Below, piece by piece: positions 62,234 to 64,000 of a stretch of DNA of 64,000 nucleotides. The translations under genes and the position numbers were made by a program. Source of the stretch: Candidatus Eisenbergiella stercoravium (GTDB taxonomy: Bacteria > Bacillota > Clostridia > Lachnospirales > Lachnospiraceae); the NCBI GenBank assembly GCA_019113175.1, contig DXHY01000059.1, forward strand, positions 236,122 to 300,121, in the 5' to 3' direction. How positions within the stretch are numbered: the stretch's first letter is position 1; every line of letters begins with the position of its first letter. Below the pieces are notes generated by a model. That model ran no database searches, was not told the DNA's origin, and saw nothing but the letters and a program-made list of their open reading frames with translations.

Positions 62234-62791
62234 ATGAACAAAAGTTCCATCACCATCAAACAGATCGTATTTTCCGGCGTCGCCATCGCCCTCGCGACCG
62301 TGATCGCCACCGTCATCAAGCTGCCGAGCCTTCCGAACGGCGGCTCCGTCACTCTCTTCTCCATGTTGATCGTCTGCCTCGTCGGCTACTGGTACGGCCC
62401 GAAGGTGGGCATCATCGCCGCTCTCGCCTACGGCATTCTCCAGTTCATCACCGGCCCCTATGTAGTACATCCAGCGCAGGTTCTTCTGGATTACCCACTG
62501 GCCTTCGGAGCCCTTGGCCTTTCCGGCTTCTTCAGCAAGTCAAAGCACGGCCTGCTGAAGGGATATATCATCGGCGTCATCGGCCGATTCTTCTTCCATG
62601 AAGTGTCCGGCTTTATCTTCTATACCACCTACGTTGGAAATTTTGGCGGAAATGTAGCTGCCATGTGGGCTTCCACCCTGTACAACTTAAGCTACATTCT
62701 TCCGGAAGCGATCCTCACCATCATCCTTCTGGCTCTTCCTCCTGTAGAAAAGGTTATGGCCCGTCTGAAGGTTATGGCCACCTCCAACTGA
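62234..62791 (+). CDS. thiT: ThiT, thiamine ECF transporter S component
   Basis: A 185-residue membrane protein with six helices. ThiT marks: FSGVAIALATVIATVIKLPSLPNGGSVTLFSML, YGPKVGIIAALAYGILQFI and FHEVSGFIFYTTYVGNFGGN, covering the thiamine-binding loop. It binds thiamine and docks to a shared ECF module outside the window. Start ATG 62234 follows AAGGAGG. Confidence 0.95.
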   Translation: MNKSSITIKQIVFSGVAIALATVIATVIKLPSLPNGGSVTLFSMLIVCLVGYWYGPKVGIIAALAYGILQFITGPYVVHPAQVLLDYPLAFGALGLSGFFSKSKHGLLKGYIIGVIGRFFFHEVSGFIFYTTYVGNFGGNVAAMWASTLYNLSYILPEAILTIILLALPPVEKVMARLKVMATSN

Positions 62792-62851
62792 CGGCCGCAG
62801 CCATAATATATCACATTCATTAAAAAATAAATCAAACATTTTCCTGGCATG

Positions 62852-62889
62852 AAAACCGGCGCCTTGCAATGGAAGAAGGCGCCGGTTTT
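62852..62889. terminator. Bidirectional terminator between thiT and a membrane protein
   Basis: AAAACCGGCGCCTT / AAGGCGCCGGTTTT, 14 bp, with TTTTCATTTTTTC on the plus side; serves the convergent genes on both strands. Confidence 0.88.
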
Positions 62890-62900
62890 CATTTTTTCTT

Positions 62901-63419
62901 TTATACAATCCGTCTTCTGTACCTCCTCAGCCTGACGAAAACTATAATTGAGGCGATCACATCAGTCACAAACAGCAGATGCAGAATTCCGAGCAGGACA
63001 GCAGTCCCCTTTGACAACGCGCCCATCTTACTTCCTCTGACAATCGCCATGAGACCGTAAACGGATGATGTCAACACAAGAAACCAGGAAATAACGCTGA
63101 ATATCATAACCAGTATTGGAGAAACAAACAACAAAGCGGGCACCACCATTGCCAGAATGAATATCAGGCCCACCAGAAAAAGAAGAAGATGAAATGGAAT
63201 ATGAGCCAGTTTAATCAGCATATCCCAGAAGGCGAGTCGTTCCGCTTCTCCTTTCCACCGGCACGCGTTTATGATATTCATTCCATAAACTGCTACGGTT
63301 AACAGAAGATACAGAAAAAGGATGAGATACCGCGCCGTCTCTCCAGACAGATACAGCAGGGCAATTCCCAGATAAGGCCACAGCATCAGCGTTACCGCAA
63401 AAAATTTCAATGTTTTCAT
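62901..63419 (-). CDS. Integral membrane protein of unknown function
   Basis: A 172-residue protein with four to five hydrophobic helices (FFAVTLMLWPYLGIALLYL; YLILFLYLLLTVAVYGMNII; IPFHLLLFLVGLIFILAMVVPALLFVSPIL; FLVLTSSVYGLMAI; GILHLLFVTDVIASIIVFV) and a basic tail RRYRRRIV, which should face the cytoplasm. I do not recognise a family. Start ATG 63419 follows GGGGAGGGAG. Confidence 0.7.
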   Translation of the reverse strand: MKTLKFFAVTLMLWPYLGIALLYLSGETARYLILFLYLLLTVAVYGMNIINACRWKGEAERLAFWDMLIKLAHIPFHLLLFLVGLIFILAMVVPALLFVSPILVMIFSVISWFLVLTSSVYGLMAIVRGSKMGALSKGTAVLLGILHLLFVTDVIASIIVFVRLRRYRRRIV

Positions 63420-63496
63420 TCTCCCTCCCCGGATACTTTTAAACATATCCGCCCAAAAACATATCTCCCTTAAACGCGCCGGAAAGCATTCGGTAA

Positions 63497-63531
63497 CAAA
63501 AAAACTTTTGAACAGTCTGTCCAAAAGTTTT
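63497..63531 (-). terminator. Terminator of the second tRNA cluster
   Basis: AAAACTTTTG / CAAAAGTTTT followed by TTTG on the minus strand, a few nt beyond tRNA-Asp. Confidence 0.8.
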
Positions 63532-63537
63532 CACTGA

Positions 63538-63611
63538 CGACCCAGATCGGACTCGAACCGACGACCTTCGCCGTGACAGGGCGACGCTCTAACCAACTGA
63601 GCCACTGGGCC
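63538..63611 (-). tRNA. tRNA-Asp (GTC)
   Basis: Acceptor GGCCCAG/CTGGGTC, discriminator G, anticodon loop CTGTCAC (GTC) on stem TCGCC/GGCGA. Confidence 0.97.
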
Positions 63612-63628
63612 AGATATTTTATTGAAAA

Positions 63629-63702
63629 TGGACCTTCGGGGACTCGAACCCAGGACCGACCGGTTATGAGCCGGTTGCTCTAACCAACTGAGCTAAAGGT
63701 CC
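63629..63702 (-). tRNA. tRNA with CAT anticodon (elongator Met or Ile2)
   Basis: Acceptor GGACCTT/AAGGTCC, discriminator A, anticodon loop CTCATAA (CAT) on stem ACCGG/CCGGT. It is not initiator tRNA (C1-A72 mismatch and GGG/CCC anticodon stem absent). Met or lysidine-modified Ile cannot be told apart by eye. Confidence 0.93.
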
Positions 63703-63747
63703 GCAAACCCTTTCGGATTCAAACTATTCTGTTAAACCAGAATATAA

Positions 63748-63820
63748 AGCCGATGATCGGACTCGAACCGATAACCTGCTGATTACAAATCAGCTGCTCT
63801 GCCAATTGAGCCACATCGGC
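63748..63820 (-). tRNA. tRNA-Thr (TGT)
   Basis: Acceptor GCCGATG/CATCGGC, discriminator T, anticodon loop TTTGTAA (TGT) on stem GCTGA/TCAGC. Confidence 0.97.
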
Positions 63821-63872
63821 ATAACCGCTGCAACGAAATCCGGTCCAATCCGTCCTTCCTGCGAAGCTTAAA

Positions 63873-63944
63873 TGACTCCAACGGGAATCGAACCCGTGTT
63901 ACCGCCGTGAAAGGGCGATGTCTTAACCGCTTGACCATGGAGCC
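63873..63944 (-). tRNA. tRNA-Glu (TTC)
   Basis: Acceptor GGCTCCA/TGGAGTC, discriminator A, anticodon loop CTTTCAC (TTC) on stem TCGCC/GGCGG. First tRNA of the cluster as far as the window shows. Confidence 0.97.
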
Positions 63945-64000
63945 GTCTCTCTTTTCCTCCGTGACGCCGGCTCTCCCCTTCCTCACAGAGCTTAACTCCC

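Overview
The window reads as chromosome of a fairly GC-rich Lachnospiraceae-type clostridium (Bacillota). Support: strong AGGAGG-type ribosome binding sites, consensus sigma-A promoters, thiamine-pyrophosphate (TPP) riboswitches ahead of ThiT/ThiM-type salvage genes, a BglG-type antitermination switch, pectin/arabinan-side-chain hydrolases, DUF1700 and TIGR04076 proteins, and tRNA genes in rRNA-free clusters. Genus and species cannot be fixed from the sequence alone.

Layout. 1-4.3 kb (minus): two overlapping GT4 glycosyltransferases (the first cut by the window edge), a VTT/TMEM64 membrane protein, a Cof-type HAD phosphatase and an HSL-type esterase whose catalytic His appears to be Asn. 5.1-5.9 kb: six tRNAs behind a perfect sigma-A promoter. 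5.9-8.3 kb: phosphodiesterase, RdgB and a THUMP RNA methyltransferase whose promoter predicts a leaderless mRNA. 8.4-8.8 kb: a 50-residue Asn/Gln/Ser-rich protein and a 185-bp element with terminal inverted repeats. 9.5-11.6 kb: UroD-like methyltransferase and divergent AraC regulator. 11.7-16.6 kb: arabinan cluster (two GH43, GH51, DUF6171, ArsR-like regulator) headed by an 18-codon leader ORF. 16.8-18.6 kb: ECF sigma factor with a repeat-rich partner. 18.6-21.9 kb: decayed ABC exporter, a ParB-like/HTH pair and a decayed BRO gene. 21.9-30.4 kb: one long minus-strand operon of a Nik/Opp-type ABC importer followed by larB-larC-larE, which build the nickel-pincer cofactor; no larA is present. 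30.8-38.4 kb: DUF5060/DUF4038-type glycosidase, DeoR regulator and a bglG-bglP-bglA beta-glucoside operon with promoter, RAT antiterminator and terminator. 38.5-44.0 kb: LysR, then thiamine salvage (thiW, TPP riboswitch, thiM-thiE-thiD-cytX). 44.2-48.8 kb: small genes, a decayed Rpn nuclease, RHH and XRE regulators, MATE and GDSL proteins. 49-52.5 kb: MATE plus a diguanylate cyclase. 52.6 kb: tRNA-Arg. 52.8-57.9 kb: SNF2/SWIM helicase, CPBP protease, HAD phosphatase. 58.3-60.8 kb: ABC-2 exporter. 60.9-62.9 kb: NlpC/P60 protein, second copy of the inverted-repeat element, TPP riboswitch and thiT. 63.5-64 kb: four tRNAs.

How the genes work together. The cell appears to salvage thiamine and its precursors (ThiT, ThiW, CytX, ThiM, ThiE, ThiD) under TPP control. 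It takes up and hydrolyses phospho-beta-glucosides and trims arabinan oligosaccharides inside the cell (none of the arabinan enzymes has a signal peptide). It couples a presumed nickel uptake system to cofactor synthesis.

The most unusual signals are not protein-coding. A dispersed inverted-repeat element occurs in two full copies and one minimal copy. GC-rich hairpins recur 13-40 nt upstream of start codons at eleven genes, three of them sharing a GTGCTGATTTCA tag. A long attenuator-type leader precedes the Nik/Opp-lar operon. All functional calls rest on reading motifs by eye; no database search was run.
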